Source: an uncultured Bacteroidales bacterium (lineage in GTDB: Bacteria > Bacteroidota > Bacteroidia > Bacteroidales > Bacteroidaceae). Taken from it: a DNA stretch of 64,000 nucleotides. The notes beneath the pieces were generated by a model. The model ran no database searches. It worked only from the letters and a program-made list of their open reading frames with translations, and had not been told where the DNA came from. The stretch lies in contig CADCBO010000002.1 in NCBI GenBank assembly GCA_902799685.1, positions 1 to 64,000 on the forward strand, in the 5' to 3' direction. Position numbers and translations under genes: made by a program. Below are positions 18,105 to 26,931 of this stretch, one piece after another; position 1 is the stretch's first letter; every line of letters begins with the position of its first letter.

Positions 18105-18499
18105 AACCAGATAGTATAATTAGTTAATGCAAAAGTGGGGTGTTTTATTGAAATGAACAAATTTTTTTTGCAGTCTGTACTGCTTACCAATGTAGCCACA
18201 GCTTTTCTTTCACTGCCGATTTCTCCGTTTTCATATGCGGCCGCAACAGCCAGTCCCAGCATGATTAGCAGTACAATGGCAACAATTGCCAGCAGAATGC
18301 CCAGACATCCCCATTTCCTCTCGCCGTCCGGCAACTTGTCAAACAACAGCGTAACAATAAGCCCTATCAGCGGTGTCGTAACTACCGAAATCAGGTAAGA
18401 CCACCCAAAGCCAATCTTACGCCTTGCACCCAGCAATCCCACCAGAACCGATACTAATGAGCTGGTTATAATTCCGAATATTATCAAAAAAGCACTCAT
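18101..18499 (-). CDS. Small integral membrane protein
   Basis: A 132-residue protein with three hydrophobic segments (about 2-22, 32-53 and 65-88) and a short soluble tail. No family is recognised. The last codons overlap the start of the SGNH hydrolase (ATGA), which suggests coupled translation, although the two proteins have no obvious shared function. Confidence 0.6.
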   Translation of the reverse strand: MSAFLIIFGIITSSLVSVLVGLLGARRKIGFGWSYLISVVTTPLIGLIVTLLFDKLPDGERKWGCLGILLAIVAIVLLIMLGLAVAAAYENGEIGSERKAVATLVSSTDCKKNLFISIKHPTFALTNYTIWL

Positions 18500-18627
18500 A
18501 TCAAAATACCATTATCTTTTGCGAATATACTCATTTGTTCCGATATGTAACTGGGGGCTGCCCCTTTTTGCACATTGTTTCTTTGGCTGAAACGCCGAAA
18601 TGCGAAACGCTGTCGTTGAACATTTCT

Positions 18628-18658
18628 TTGAAATTCATTAAATAAATCACTATTTTTG
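18628..18658 (+). promoter_or_regulatory. Promoter of the DUF2130 gene
   Basis: TTG at 18628-18630, 20-bp spacer, TATTTTTG at 18651-18658. The ATG is at 18728, about 65 nt after the expected start. Confidence 0.65.
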
Positions 18659-18727
18659 ATGAAAGAATTAAGGTACTTATATATACGGGACCAATAAAAG
18701 AACAGAAATAAATTAACATAGAAACAT

Positions 18728-20059
18728 ATGAAACAGTTAAAGTGCCCAGAATGTGGAGCGGTATTCCAGGTTGATGATGCAGACTATGCAGCTATCCTAA
18801 GCCAAGTAAAGAATACAGAGTTTGATGCCGAGGTTGACCGCCGCATCAATGAACTTCATGAGCGTCAGAAAGCCGAACAGGAACTGGCTACTGCTAAAGC
18901 CCAGCAGAACTTCCAGACTCAGCTTAGTGACAAGGAGAAGGCGTTGAGCGCAAAGGATGCTGAGATAGAGCGCCTAAAGAACCAGCTGCAGGGAGCAGAG
19001 ACACAGAAAAAGAGTGAGTTGGCAGTTGCTCTGGCTGCAAAGGATCAGGAGATAGCCCGTCTTAACTCAACCATATCACAGAGTGAGAGCAACCTGAAGA
19101 TTGCCGTCCTTGAGGAGAAACAGAAGGCTCAGCAGGCCATGCAGCAGAAGGATGCCGAGATCATTCAGCTTAAAGCCGATGTAGAGCTGGAAAAGAAAGA
19201 GGCCCAGAATCACGAGGCAGTACTGATCAAGCAGCACGCCGAAGCCATTCAGGCCAAGCAGGCAGAGGTGGATTACTATAAAGACCTAAAGACCAAACTC
19301 TCAACCAAGTTAGTGGGAGAGACACTGGAGCAGCACTGCTACATAGAGTATGAGCAGTACATCCGCCCTTATTTGCCCAATGCATACTTTGAGAAGGACA
19401 ATGAGGCAATAGATGGAACAAAGGGTGATTTCATATTCCGTGACACAGAGGATGGAGTAGAGTACCTATCCATCATGTTTGAGATGAAGAATGAATCCGA
19501 TACCACATCAACCAAGCACAAGAATGATGACTTCCTGAAAAAGCTGGATGATGACCGCCGCAAGAAGAACTGTGAGTTTGCGGTACTTGTAAGCCTTCTG
19601 GAGCCGGACAATGACCTTTATAACAACGGTATAGTGAACAAGTCACATCTATATCCCAAGATGTACGTAATCCGCCCGCAGTTCTTTGTATCATTCATCA
19701 ATCTTATGGTGCAGTCCTCAAAGAAAAGCGTGGAATATATGAAACAGCTTGTTCAGGCACAGCAGAAGGAGATAGACATCACCAATTTTGAGGATAAGAT
19801 AGAAAAGTTCAAGTCAAGTTTCCTTAATCATTACCGTCTGGCCAATGACAGATACACAGATGCCATTGCCGATATAGACAATACCATCAAGAAACTACAG
19901 GATGTAAAGGAAAGCCTAAGGCTATGGGATAACTATCTTCGTCTGGCACAAAAAGACACCGATGACCTGACCATCCGCAAACTGACCTATAACAACCCCA
20001 CAATGAAGGCCAAGTTCAAAGAGGCTGGTGATGCTGCCGATAAGGAATCAACGGAATAA
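18728..20059 (+). CDS. DUF2130 coiled-coil protein with nuclease-like domain
   Basis: A 443-residue protein. It begins with a CPECG zinc-ribbon half (residues 6-10), continues with a long coiled coil (about 30-195, repeated KDAEI/KDQEI heptads) and ends with the DUF2130 domain (about 200-440). That domain contains GDFIFRD followed by FEMKNE, a spacing that resembles the PD-(D/E)xK nuclease core, as in RmuC-like proteins. Biological role is not established; a DNA-processing or defence role is plausible. It reads opposite to all its accessory neighbours and has its own promoter. Confidence 0.85.
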   Translation: MKQLKCPECGAVFQVDDADYAAILSQVKNTEFDAEVDRRINELHERQKAEQELATAKAQQNFQTQLSDKEKALSAKDAEIERLKNQLQGAETQKKSELAVALAAKDQEIARLNSTISQSESNLKIAVLEEKQKAQQAMQQKDAEIIQLKADVELEKKEAQNHEAVLIKQHAEAIQAKQAEVDYYKDLKTKLSTKLVGETLEQHCYIEYEQYIRPYLPNAYFEKDNEAIDGTKGDFIFRDTEDGVEYLSIMFEMKNESDTTSTKHKNDDFLKKLDDDRRKKNCEFAVLVSLLEPDNDLYNNGIVNKSHLYPKMYVIRPQFFVSFINLMVQSSKKSVEYMKQLVQAQQKEIDITNFEDKIEKFKSSFLNHYRLANDRYTDAIADIDNTIKKLQDVKESLRLWDNYLRLAQKDTDDLTIRKLTYNNPTMKAKFKEAGDAADKESTE

Positions 20060-20091
20060 TACCTGAGTCATATTTTGTTCAGTATCTGCGG

Positions 20092-21116
20092 TTATTCCAG
20101 ACCTTCTATGAACTTGTCAAAGTCTGACATTATGGTCTTGTCCTGAATGCGGCGGAACTTCTCATATTCGGCCAGAGCCTTGGCTTCAGCTTCTTCGTGT
20201 GAAACCGTTCCCGTTCCAGAAATGATATCGTAATCGCTGATAGTCAGATATTTTTCAAGAACAGCCGTCCAGTCTTTCATTGTGGTGATTATGTGCCTGC
20301 GTGCCCGGTCTTCGGCAACATCAAGGAAGGCGGTAGTCAGCAGGTTCAGGCTATCCACCTTCTTTTCAGACAGATAGTTCTTTGCTATGGTGACATCACT
20401 CTTGACCACACGTCCGTCTGGAGCGTTCTTCCAGGTCATAAGACCCATATACGGCTTGTTAGCTATCCCACAGCAATGATTGCATCCAGATTATACATCA
20501 GGATGGGGCTCTCGTCGCAATTGTCCGATGGAATTCGAATTTTTCGAATAGCTGTGGACAATTGCAATTCTCCGCTTCTGTCAATTTCTGAGAGGTGGTA
20601 GTTTATGGTTGAAACAGCAGCGTTAAAAAGCTCTGCCATACGTTTCTGTGACAGCCAGAACGTCTCGTTGCTGAACAAAACGGTAACATTAACCTTACCG
20701 GTAGTGGAACGGTACATCAGCACATTACCCTCAATGCTTCTAGCCAGTTCTGTCGATGTCATGTTATCCGTATAATACTCAATGGCAGCCTTGACCAGCG
20801 GCTTTTTACGGTCGGCATTCATGACAATGACGGTGCAGGCAGTCCTTGACAAAAGAACAGATGTAACATTCCTGTAGCCGCTATTGTGCAGTTGTGCCAT
20901 CTCATCAATTGGAACAATGTGTTCCTTCAAGTCAAGTCCTTTCTCCTTTTGCAGGAAAGGCGTGACCTTATCAATCAGCCGCTCAAAATTCCAGTATTTC
21001 TGATATCCGAGCAGCCTGGCCAGTTTGCGTGAGTTCCACCACTCACGTCCCTCCTTATCCGTCTCCTTAATGGCATCAAAGGGAGACTGGAGGTTGGATA
21101 TATCTTCTTTATTCAT
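20092..21116 (-). pseudogene. rhuM-type gene inactivated by an internal deletion
   Basis: Two frames together make a broken RhuM-family gene. Frame 1 (21116 to 20463, 217 residues) has a BRO/DinD-like N-terminus and then the RhuM start region (about residue 140 on; VNVTVLFSNETFWLSQKRMAELF), and stops right after LDAIIAVG. Frame 2 (from about 20460 to 20092) resumes with PYMGLMTWKNAPDG and runs to the normal RhuM C-terminus. In intact RhuM proteins roughly 100 residues separate these two segments, so an out-of-frame internal deletion is the simplest reading. The DinD-like N-terminus fused to RhuM is itself uncommon as far as I know. Confidence 0.8.
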
Positions 21117-21222
21117 TATAAAAGTTCCTTACCAGATTCGTTAGAGCAAAGATGTTTCTTTACTGCGAAGATACGCAAATCAGCATGCAAAAACAAGAGA
21201 TTACAAGCTTGTAATACAACCA

Positions 21223-21564
21223 TCAATAAACAGGCCGATGCTCAGCCCAGAAGTCAGCAGCGGCCTGCATACAATCACACAGTGCCTTATCCACTTCTTC
21301 CCAGTTGTCATCAGTAATCTCGATGGTAGGATGCTCAGGCGTTCCACCCCCGGCCTGAATAACGCAGAAATCAGTCCGGCCTTCAGCAAATACAACATAC
21401 TCTTCTCGTTTCTTCAACTCCGCCATAATCTCATCCTTACGGTCTGGAGGGGTAGGGATAACCTGGCAGTTCATCCAAGGATACTCATTAGCTGTCAGCA
21501 AAGGGTATTTGTTCCCATACTGGCCGGTAATCTCGGTAACTTTGAAGGTGTATTTGCTCATCAT
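21223..21564 (-). CDS. Small protein of unknown function
   Basis: Start taken at the MMSKYTF methionine pair (21564 or 21561), since the longer frame overlaps the mutT gene. About 113 residues, soluble and rich in charged and aromatic residues, ending DFWAEHRPVY. No motif or family recognised. It follows mutT by about 10 bp on the same strand and is probably co-transcribed with the restriction-modification genes. Confidence 0.55.
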   Translation of the reverse strand: MMSKYTFKVTEITGQYGNKYPLLTANEYPWMNCQVIPTPPDRKDEIMAELKKREEYVVFAEGRTDFCVIQAGGGTPEHPTIEITDDNWEEVDKALCDCMQAAADFWAEHRPVY

Positions 21565-21575
21565 TACTAGATTCT

Positions 21576-21953
21576 TTAGATAATATTCAGCAGCTGTAAA
21601 TCGGCAGGCAGCCATTTTACACTGCGTAGTTCATTCTTGCCAAGCCAGCGTGCCGCCTCGTGTTCCTTGAGAGTAAGCGCGCCGCTCTCAACGTGACACC
21701 AGTAGCAGTGCATAACCAAATGAAAAGTAGGGTAGTCCCATTCAATAGTCTTGACAAAGCGCTCAACCGATATCCGCGTTTCCAGCTCCTCCCAGATCTC
21801 ACGTTTCAAAGCCTCCTCAGGAGTCTCTCCCGGCTCCATCTTGCCGCCGGGAAACTCCCAATAGTCTTTCCAATCGCCATATCCTCGCTGAGTGGCGAAA
21901 ATACGGTTCTGATAATCGTGAATTATTGCGGCTACAACTTCTATCTGTTTCAT
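21576..21953 (-). CDS. Nudix hydrolase, MutT/8-oxo-dGTP diphosphatase type
   Basis: A product of 125 residues from MKQIEVVAAII (a start two codons upstream, 21959, is possible). The complete Nudix box is visible: GGKMEPGETPEEAL followed by KREIWEELE. The N-terminal VVAAIIHD and the EFPGGK context fit the MutT/CTP-diphosphatase-like group that cleans oxidised nucleotides. It sits 25 bp downstream of vsr in the same operon, next to another mutation-avoidance gene. Confidence 0.9.
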   Translation of the reverse strand: MKQIEVVAAIIHDYQNRIFATQRGYGDWKDYWEFPGGKMEPGETPEEALKREIWEELETRISVERFVKTIEWDYPTFHLVMHCYWCHVESGALTLKEHEAARWLGKNELRSVKWLPADLQLLNII

Positions 21954-21978
21954 ATGCATTGAATTCAAATCCCCGATG

Positions 21979-22428
21979 TCACTTATACATTTCCAGCAGG
22001 TTCTTGTTAAGCAAATGCTCCACATCCCGCATAGTCACATCAATGACGTTTTTTTTAAGTTGGCATTCCCAAATAACCACGATTTGCCATCCTGCATCAT
22101 GGAGTGCTTTATATTCCTCCTGATCACGCTCGCGGTTGCGATGTACTTTTGCAATCCAGAAGTCAGTATTGCTTTTAGGGACAGAATATAGTTTGCAGTC
22201 CTCATGTCCGTGCCAGAAACAGCCATTTACAAATATAGCAGTACGGTATTTGCGTAATACGATGTCTGGCTTACCGGGTACACTCTTTACATTGAGCCTG
22301 TAACGGTATCCGTGACTCCATAACCAGTGCCTTACCAGAAGTTCTGGTTTAGTGGCTATACCGCGAATCCTTGTCATGCAGTAATGCCGTTGTTGTGGAG
22401 TCAAAACATCCGGCATTCTGAGAGTCAA
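21979..22428 (-). CDS. vsr: Very-short-patch repair endonuclease Vsr
   Basis: A 149-residue protein of standard Vsr length. Vsr nicks DNA 5' of the T in T:G mismatches that arise when 5-methylcytosine deaminates in a Dcm-type site. Family features visible are MTRIRGIATKPELLVR near the N-terminus, KPDIVLRKYRTAIFVNGCFWHGH (split here: KPDIVL with the catalytic acid, then FVNGCFWHGH with the zinc-binding Cys and His). The start overlaps the stop of the restriction endonuclease by 4 bp. Confidence 0.95.
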   Translation of the reverse strand: MTLRMPDVLTPQQRHYCMTRIRGIATKPELLVRHWLWSHGYRYRLNVKSVPGKPDIVLRKYRTAIFVNGCFWHGHEDCKLYSVPKSNTDFWIAKVHRNRERDQEEYKALHDAGWQIVVIWECQLKKNVIDVTMRDVEHLLNKNLLEMYK

Positions 22429-23618
22429 ATGATGTGATACTTAGGCAGAGAATCCTGTTTCTTCCTTACCATTTGGATAAATCCTGTCAAATCACTGATT
22501 GTTGCTTGGTATTCAATCGGGAAGGATGATATATATTGATGAGGTACCACAAGGGTTAACCTGGAATCCTGCATCTCTTTAAGCTGGTTTTTGGAAACTC
22601 CTTGTTGTAATGTGAAGAGGTATTTTGTATCCACTCTGTCTGCTTCTGAAAGCACTTGGCGCCAGCGATCCTTACAAGTGGTCTTGGCTCCTAAAACAAC
22701 AAGGTCATCTGCAGGGAACTGCAGATTATGATAGCACTCAGAGTTGGGAAACAGGAAGTCCGGTTTTTTATGATCCTCTGTTATTGCTTGTTCCTCAAAC
22801 ACAAGCTCATTATGCGTAAATATGTCTGCCAAATGGTGCTCCAAAGATTTTCCCGCACGTGATTTGCGGCGGTTGAGCACTTCATTAGCCATTTTTACGA
22901 AAGAATCAATGTTGTTGAATGGATGAGATATCACATCAGCATATACCTTCTCTTCCATATATTTGAAAAGGCGGTATTCGGTGTCAACCCAGTTTAATAG
23001 CACTTCATCGGGTTTGGCCTTGAGAGATCCTTCTTCAATTTTATATGCTTTATTGAAACAATCTCTTGCTCCTTGCGCCATCTGACGAGTTTCAGGAAAG
23101 TCTGTATATTGAGCAACAAACTCCTGCATCAGATGGTCAATCTTCTCATCTGGTTTAACGTTGCCGGCTACATCAATAATCTGATTGGTTTCACCTGGTG
23201 AAAGATTGAAACTTGCAAAGAAATCATCAATGTCATCATCAGAACTCAGCACATATCCCACATAGTCCTCTTCGGTGAACTTGGCTATAATCAACAAATC
23301 ACCAACATTATCATCCTGCAAGAATGGGAAGCCACGGCCAAAACGTGTCACGCGGTATTCGTTGCGTGTGCCCTGACCGTAATATTTCATACAACTTTCC
23401 GTAGTAAAGTCGTCTTGCCATTTGATCAGTACAGTTTTCTCCTTGTTCTCACCTTTGCGTCCGGGTTCATCAAACAACAACCTGGAAGCACATTTGGGAA
23501 TATAGAATCCTGCTTGATGACTGCCGGTGGTGCCAGTGTCATTTCCTGTAATAAAACGGCACCATGCAGCTTGGGATTGCTGAACGCTACGGATAGCGGA
23601 GTTAAGTATTTCGCTCAT
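22425..23618 (-). CDS. EcoRII-like type IIE restriction endonuclease
   Basis: A 397-residue protein, close to the 404 residues of EcoRII, which cuts before CCWGG. The N-terminal part (about 17-180) matches the EcoRII effector/DNA-binding domain. The C-terminal domain has the EcoRII-C pattern: SRAGKSLEHHL (about 253-263), KPDFLFP (285-291, D287), YHN (Y296) and AKTTCKDRWRQ (K312, R318). These line up with EcoRII D299, Y308 and K324 at a constant offset of 12. It overlaps the dcm gene by 17 bp upstream and vsr by 4 bp downstream. Target CCWGG is inferred from the family. Confidence 0.92.
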   Translation of the reverse strand: MSEILNSAIRSVQQSQAAWCRFITGNDTGTTGSHQAGFYIPKCASRLLFDEPGRKGENKEKTVLIKWQDDFTTESCMKYYGQGTRNEYRVTRFGRGFPFLQDDNVGDLLIIAKFTEEDYVGYVLSSDDDIDDFFASFNLSPGETNQIIDVAGNVKPDEKIDHLMQEFVAQYTDFPETRQMAQGARDCFNKAYKIEEGSLKAKPDEVLLNWVDTEYRLFKYMEEKVYADVISHPFNNIDSFVKMANEVLNRRKSRAGKSLEHHLADIFTHNELVFEEQAITEDHKKPDFLFPNSECYHNLQFPADDLVVLGAKTTCKDRWRQVLSEADRVDTKYLFTLQQGVSKNQLKEMQDSRLTLVVPHQYISSFPIEYQATISDLTGFIQMVRKKQDSLPKYHII

Positions 23619-24897
23619 AACCGTTAATGGTTTTGATGATTTGTTCGGACACAGCTGTAATCAAAGGCACAATCACAGAGTTGCCGCATTGTCTGTAAGC
23701 CTGGACATCAGAGACTTGGTTAAGCTTATAAGAGTCTGGGTAGCCCATTAATCTGGCACATTCCCGGGGTGACAGCCTTCTTGGATTCTTACCCTTTCCT
23801 TGAGGTATAAGAATCTCTGAACCATCCTTGTAATATCGGGCACTGAGAGTTCTGGCTATTCCATTGAGGTCAACAAGGCCATATCCGAATCCGTTTCCTT
23901 TCTCACGATGTTTTTCTGCATAGTTCTGAAGATATGTCCAAAGCTTATCACTTAATGTATATTTTGGATCAACTTTAGGTTCAAGTATCTCTTTGATACA
24001 ACGTGTAGCCTCATGCTGCTCAGGGAATTCAAACTTCTCTTCACCATTGAATATTTTCTTGTTGAATCCCACAATCATTATGCGCTCGCGGTGCTGAGGT
24101 ACATATGTCTGGCCATCCATCACCTTATAGTAGATAGAATAATTCAATTCTTCAAGAGTTTCACGTATCACCTTGAATGTGTTACCCTTATCATGTGATG
24201 TCAGGTTCTTTACATTTTCCAGATAGAAAGCTTTCGGGCGGTGACGGCTTATGATATCGGCCACATCAAAGAATAGTGTTCCTTGCGTCTTGTCTTTGAA
24301 ACCGGTCTCTCTGCCCAGACTGTTCTTTTTTGAAACTCCGGCAATAGAGAATGGCTGGCAGGGGAAACCTGCGCAGAGTATATCAAATGATTTTGGAATG
24401 AAACGCTTTGTGGCCTGTTTGGTGATGTCGCCAAACGGTACCTCACCAAAATTGGCAAAGTATGTTCTTTGAGCAAATTTGTTCCATTCAGATGAGAAAA
24501 CACATTTTCCGCCTTGCGCCTGCATGGCCAGCCGGAAGCCTCCCATACCGGCAAACAAATCAATAAAAGTGAAGGTGTGAGGTTTAGGTTCAGGGAATGG
24601 GATATTAAAGAAATCAGAGAAGAAGGGTGACATGGCCCAATCATCAGCTACACCTTTTTCAATGTCAAACTTCTTACCTTCATCTTCAAGATCCAAACTC
24701 TCAAAATAGTCACGTATCGCAATGAGTATGTCGTTGCGTATTTCTTCTGTTTTCCCGGTATCTGTGGTATCAAATAATCCATTATGCAGATACTGACTTA
24801 ATACGGCCATGTTGTTATCAAGGGATGTCTCGCCGTATATTTTTACGCCAGATTCTGTTATCTCCTCAGGGAAATCAACTACACTTGTTTTTTTCAT
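23602..24897 (-). CDS. dcm: DNA (cytosine-5) methyltransferase, Dcm/M.EcoRII type
   Basis: A 431-residue C5 methyltransferase with a roughly 105-residue N-terminal extension as in Dcm. Motif I DLFAGMGGFR (113-122), motif IV GFPCQPFS with catalytic C180, motif VI ENVKN, motif VIII QHRERI and motif X GNSV are all present. It protects the CCWGG sites cut by the adjoining EcoRII-like enzyme. It is the first gene of a dcm-endonuclease-vsr-mutT operon with a good promoter at 24920-24950; methylase first allows protection before cutting. Confidence 0.95.
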   Translation of the reverse strand: MKKTSVVDFPEEITESGVKIYGETSLDNNMAVLSQYLHNGLFDTTDTGKTEEIRNDILIAIRDYFESLDLEDEGKKFDIEKGVADDWAMSPFFSDFFNIPFPEPKPHTFTFIDLFAGMGGFRLAMQAQGGKCVFSSEWNKFAQRTYFANFGEVPFGDITKQATKRFIPKSFDILCAGFPCQPFSIAGVSKKNSLGRETGFKDKTQGTLFFDVADIISRHRPKAFYLENVKNLTSHDKGNTFKVIRETLEELNYSIYYKVMDGQTYVPQHRERIMIVGFNKKIFNGEEKFEFPEQHEATRCIKEILEPKVDPKYTLSDKLWTYLQNYAEKHREKGNGFGYGLVDLNGIARTLSARYYKDGSEILIPQGKGKNPRRLSPRECARLMGYPDSYKLNQVSDVQAYRQCGNSVIVPLITAVSEQIIKTINGYERNT

Positions 24898-24919
24898 CTT
24901 GTTTTGAATGACTGAATCG

Positions 24920-24950
24920 CAAATTTACAAAAAAGCTTCAATGAACTCAA
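24920..24950 (-). promoter_or_regulatory. Promoter of the dcm restriction-modification operon
   Basis: Minus strand TAAATTTG at 24920-24927 and TTG at 24948-24950, 20-bp spacer. The start codon follows at 24897. Confidence 0.65.
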
Positions 24951-24975
24951 AGCTGGGGTCATGATATATCAATAT

Positions 24976-26388
24976 CTATTCTTCTTCTTTCATTGTTATC
25001 TTACGGACAATTTTTCTGGCTGTTTGAGTTTCTACTCCAATTGTTTTAAGAATATATGATGAAATAATCTTTTCCAGGCAAAGAGATAGATCCCAGAATT
25101 GTTTTTTGGAGAACATTTGGCCTTTCTTTACCTTTGGATGGGTGTAATAATTCCTTGTATTTATAACCTTATCGCAGAAGTCATGATTCAAATCACATTC
25201 AACGTAATCTTCTATAGTTTCAAGTAGGCATAGGATTCGTTGTTTAAGTGACGTGCCAGATTCTCTTAAAACAGCATTCTTGAGTTTGTTATAATCCTCT
25301 TTATTAAGTCCTATTACATCAAGCCCATTCTTTATTTTGGTAAGAATGTTATTTAAATCTTGCAGCTGTTTCCCTTTTCTAATCTGACCATTGGAATCGC
25401 TTCGCATATCTTTTGATAATCCATCTAATGTTGATATGTGATTCTTAATTGTGCTTAAAGGCGACATATGCCCATTAAACTGTGTTTCAAAGAATGTGTT
25501 TAATGGTTCTTTGAAGTTTCTCAACAGTTCAATCCATTTTTCAATTATAACAGTTAATTGATCTTCAGGAAAATCAGAATAATCTGACATTATTAGTTTG
25601 TTTTCACCGTCATAATATTTATGACTGTATCTATTGCTCTGCTTATATATAAAATCAGAATCCTTTGTTCTATATACAACAAAATCTGGACAAAACATAT
25701 TGTTCCACAATAAGGCGAACAACCAGATGAATTGTTCTGATTTATCTATAGCTTTGTCAAACGATAATGATTTTTTGAATTCAATATTTAGAAAAGAACG
25801 GGTAGTCATGCTATAACCTCTTGGTGACGGCAAATGAACTCCATATCCAAAGTATATGTAAATCTTAATATTCTCTGTCTGGTATAAAGAAAGTAGACGC
25901 TTGGATTTATACTCCATCTTTAGGGTTTCAGAATTATCCGCAGGAAAATTGTAATCAAAACTGTCTTTGGTGTAATAATATATCCAATTATCCATTAATC
26001 TGGTCCTAATGCATAGACTTTTGATGTTGTTTTTTTCTATATCAGGGGAGTCTGCAATAGTAAAATAAGCAACATCAAATTTAAATTGGCTTTGATTATT
26101 TCCAAACCAGGATGCATTAGTGCAATATAACTCATTAAGAGTAAAATAATAGCATTCTTTTTTGTTTTCATCATTGGCATAGCCAGTGTCATCGGCATAG
26201 GCATAGGCATAGCCAGTGGCAGATTCAAATTCCATCTTTCCTTTTACCTTAGTGGAATTGTTCCAATGTAAATCAAGATGAATAGTATATTTTTCAATAT
26301 ACAAAATTCCTGGGATATCATTTCCTATAGTTGGTATATTCCAATATCCTTGATATGAAGTTGCAAATTGAAAATTATAAGTGTTCAT
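24976..26388 (-). CDS. ApeA-like HEPN ribonuclease (abortive defence)
   Basis: A 470-residue protein. The N-terminal half is a beta-rich domain of the ApeA N-terminal type (about 1-240). The C-terminal half is helical and carries a HEPN ribonuclease motif RNYYTH (R412, H417) in the context KVINTRNYYTHPK. ApeA proteins are phage-triggered nucleases. It lies 9 bp downstream of the deoxyribosyltransferase-like gene and is probably in one transcript with it. Base composition is AT-rich like a recent acquisition (seen by eye, not computed). The call as ApeA is from layout and motif; another HEPN defence family is possible. Confidence 0.78.
   Translation of the reverse strand: MNTYNFQFATSYQGYWNIPTIGNDIPGILYIEKYTIHLDLHWNNSTKVKGKMEFESATGYAYAYADDTGYANDENKKECYYFTLNELYCTNASWFGNNQSQFKFDVAYFTIADSPDIEKNNIKSLCIRTRLMDNWIYYYTKDSFDYNFPADNSETLKMEYKSKRLLSLYQTENIKIYIYFGYGVHLPSPRGYSMTTRSFLNIEFKKSLSFDKAIDKSEQFIWLFALLWNNMFCPDFVVYRTKDSDFIYKQSNRYSHKYYDGENKLIMSDYSDFPEDQLTVIIEKWIELLRNFKEPLNTFFETQFNGHMSPLSTIKNHISTLDGLSKDMRSDSNGQIRKGKQLQDLNNILTKIKNGLDVIGLNKEDYNKLKNAVLRESGTSLKQRILCLLETIEDYVECDLNHDFCDKVINTRNYYTHPKVKKGQMFSKKQFWDLSLCLEKIISSYILKTIGVETQTARKIVRKITMKEEE
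26176..26217. repeat. GGCATA hexamer repeat inside the ApeA-like gene
   Basis: Three perfect tandem GGCATA copies at 26194-26211, plus a second GGCATAGCCAGT copy at 26176-26187 repeating 26206-26217. On the coding strand this gives GYAYAYADDTGYA. A unit change of 6 bp keeps the frame, so it can alter the loop length but not switch the gene off. Confidence 0.6.
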
Positions 26389-26397
26389 TGTATTCTA

Positions 26398-26829
26398 TCA
26401 TTTGCTGTCTATGGCTTCCAAGACTTTTTCCATCGAATCAGTAATCAAATCAAACATCTTATACATCAGCTCCGGATCCTGCTTATCCGGGATGTAGGCA
26501 ATGACCTTCTTGCCGGCGCCGGCCATCCAGCCGGCCTCGGTGTGGGCGGATCGGCCGCAGGGTAGTACAAGTACGCATACGTCACATTCTTTCATTGCGT
26601 CAAAATCGCGCTTGAATCCGTATTGGGCCCATTCGTGGTCCATGTGGCTGATGTAGTCCTGGGTGGTCCAATTCTCCCAATCAGGATCCACATCTTTCCA
26701 AAAGAATCCTCCGCGGCCGTCTGGCGGGTTGCGGAAATCAAACACTTGGTGACCTTGCTCGCAGAGCTTCTTTACCACTTGGGGCTGGTAGAGGTTCTTC
26801 CAGCTTGATGCTACATATATCTTTGCCAT
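26398..26829 (-). CDS. Nucleoside 2-deoxyribosyltransferase-like protein, copy 1
   Basis: Start at 26829 (MAKIYVASSWKN), where the paralogue also begins. 143 residues with a flavodoxin/TIR-like Rossmann start (KIYVASSW), a conserved CDVCVLVLP strand and CGRSAHTEAGWMAGAGKKV, where the Glu sits at the position of the nucleophile in deoxyribosyltransferases. The family cleaves or exchanges bases of (deoxy)nucleosides and is structurally related to TIR NADases. Immediately upstream of the ApeA-like gene. Nearly identical to the copy at 27702-28124. Confidence 0.82.
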   Translation of the reverse strand: MAKIYVASSWKNLYQPQVVKKLCEQGHQVFDFRNPPDGRGGFFWKDVDPDWENWTTQDYISHMDHEWAQYGFKRDFDAMKECDVCVLVLPCGRSAHTEAGWMAGAGKKVIAYIPDKQDPELMYKMFDLITDSMEKVLEAIDSK

Positions 26830-26931
26830 ATAGATAATTTGCTGTAAAGATATTGATTTAAAACTGATAATCATCTTTCATATTAATACCATTGTTGGAT
26901 ATGTTTCTTTGTGGTATCAATTGGAACACAT

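Noticed and set aside
21561-21615. Longer start for the small gene at 21223-21564
   Set aside because: The extra codons overlap the coding end of mutT, and the MMSKYTF start is more natural.
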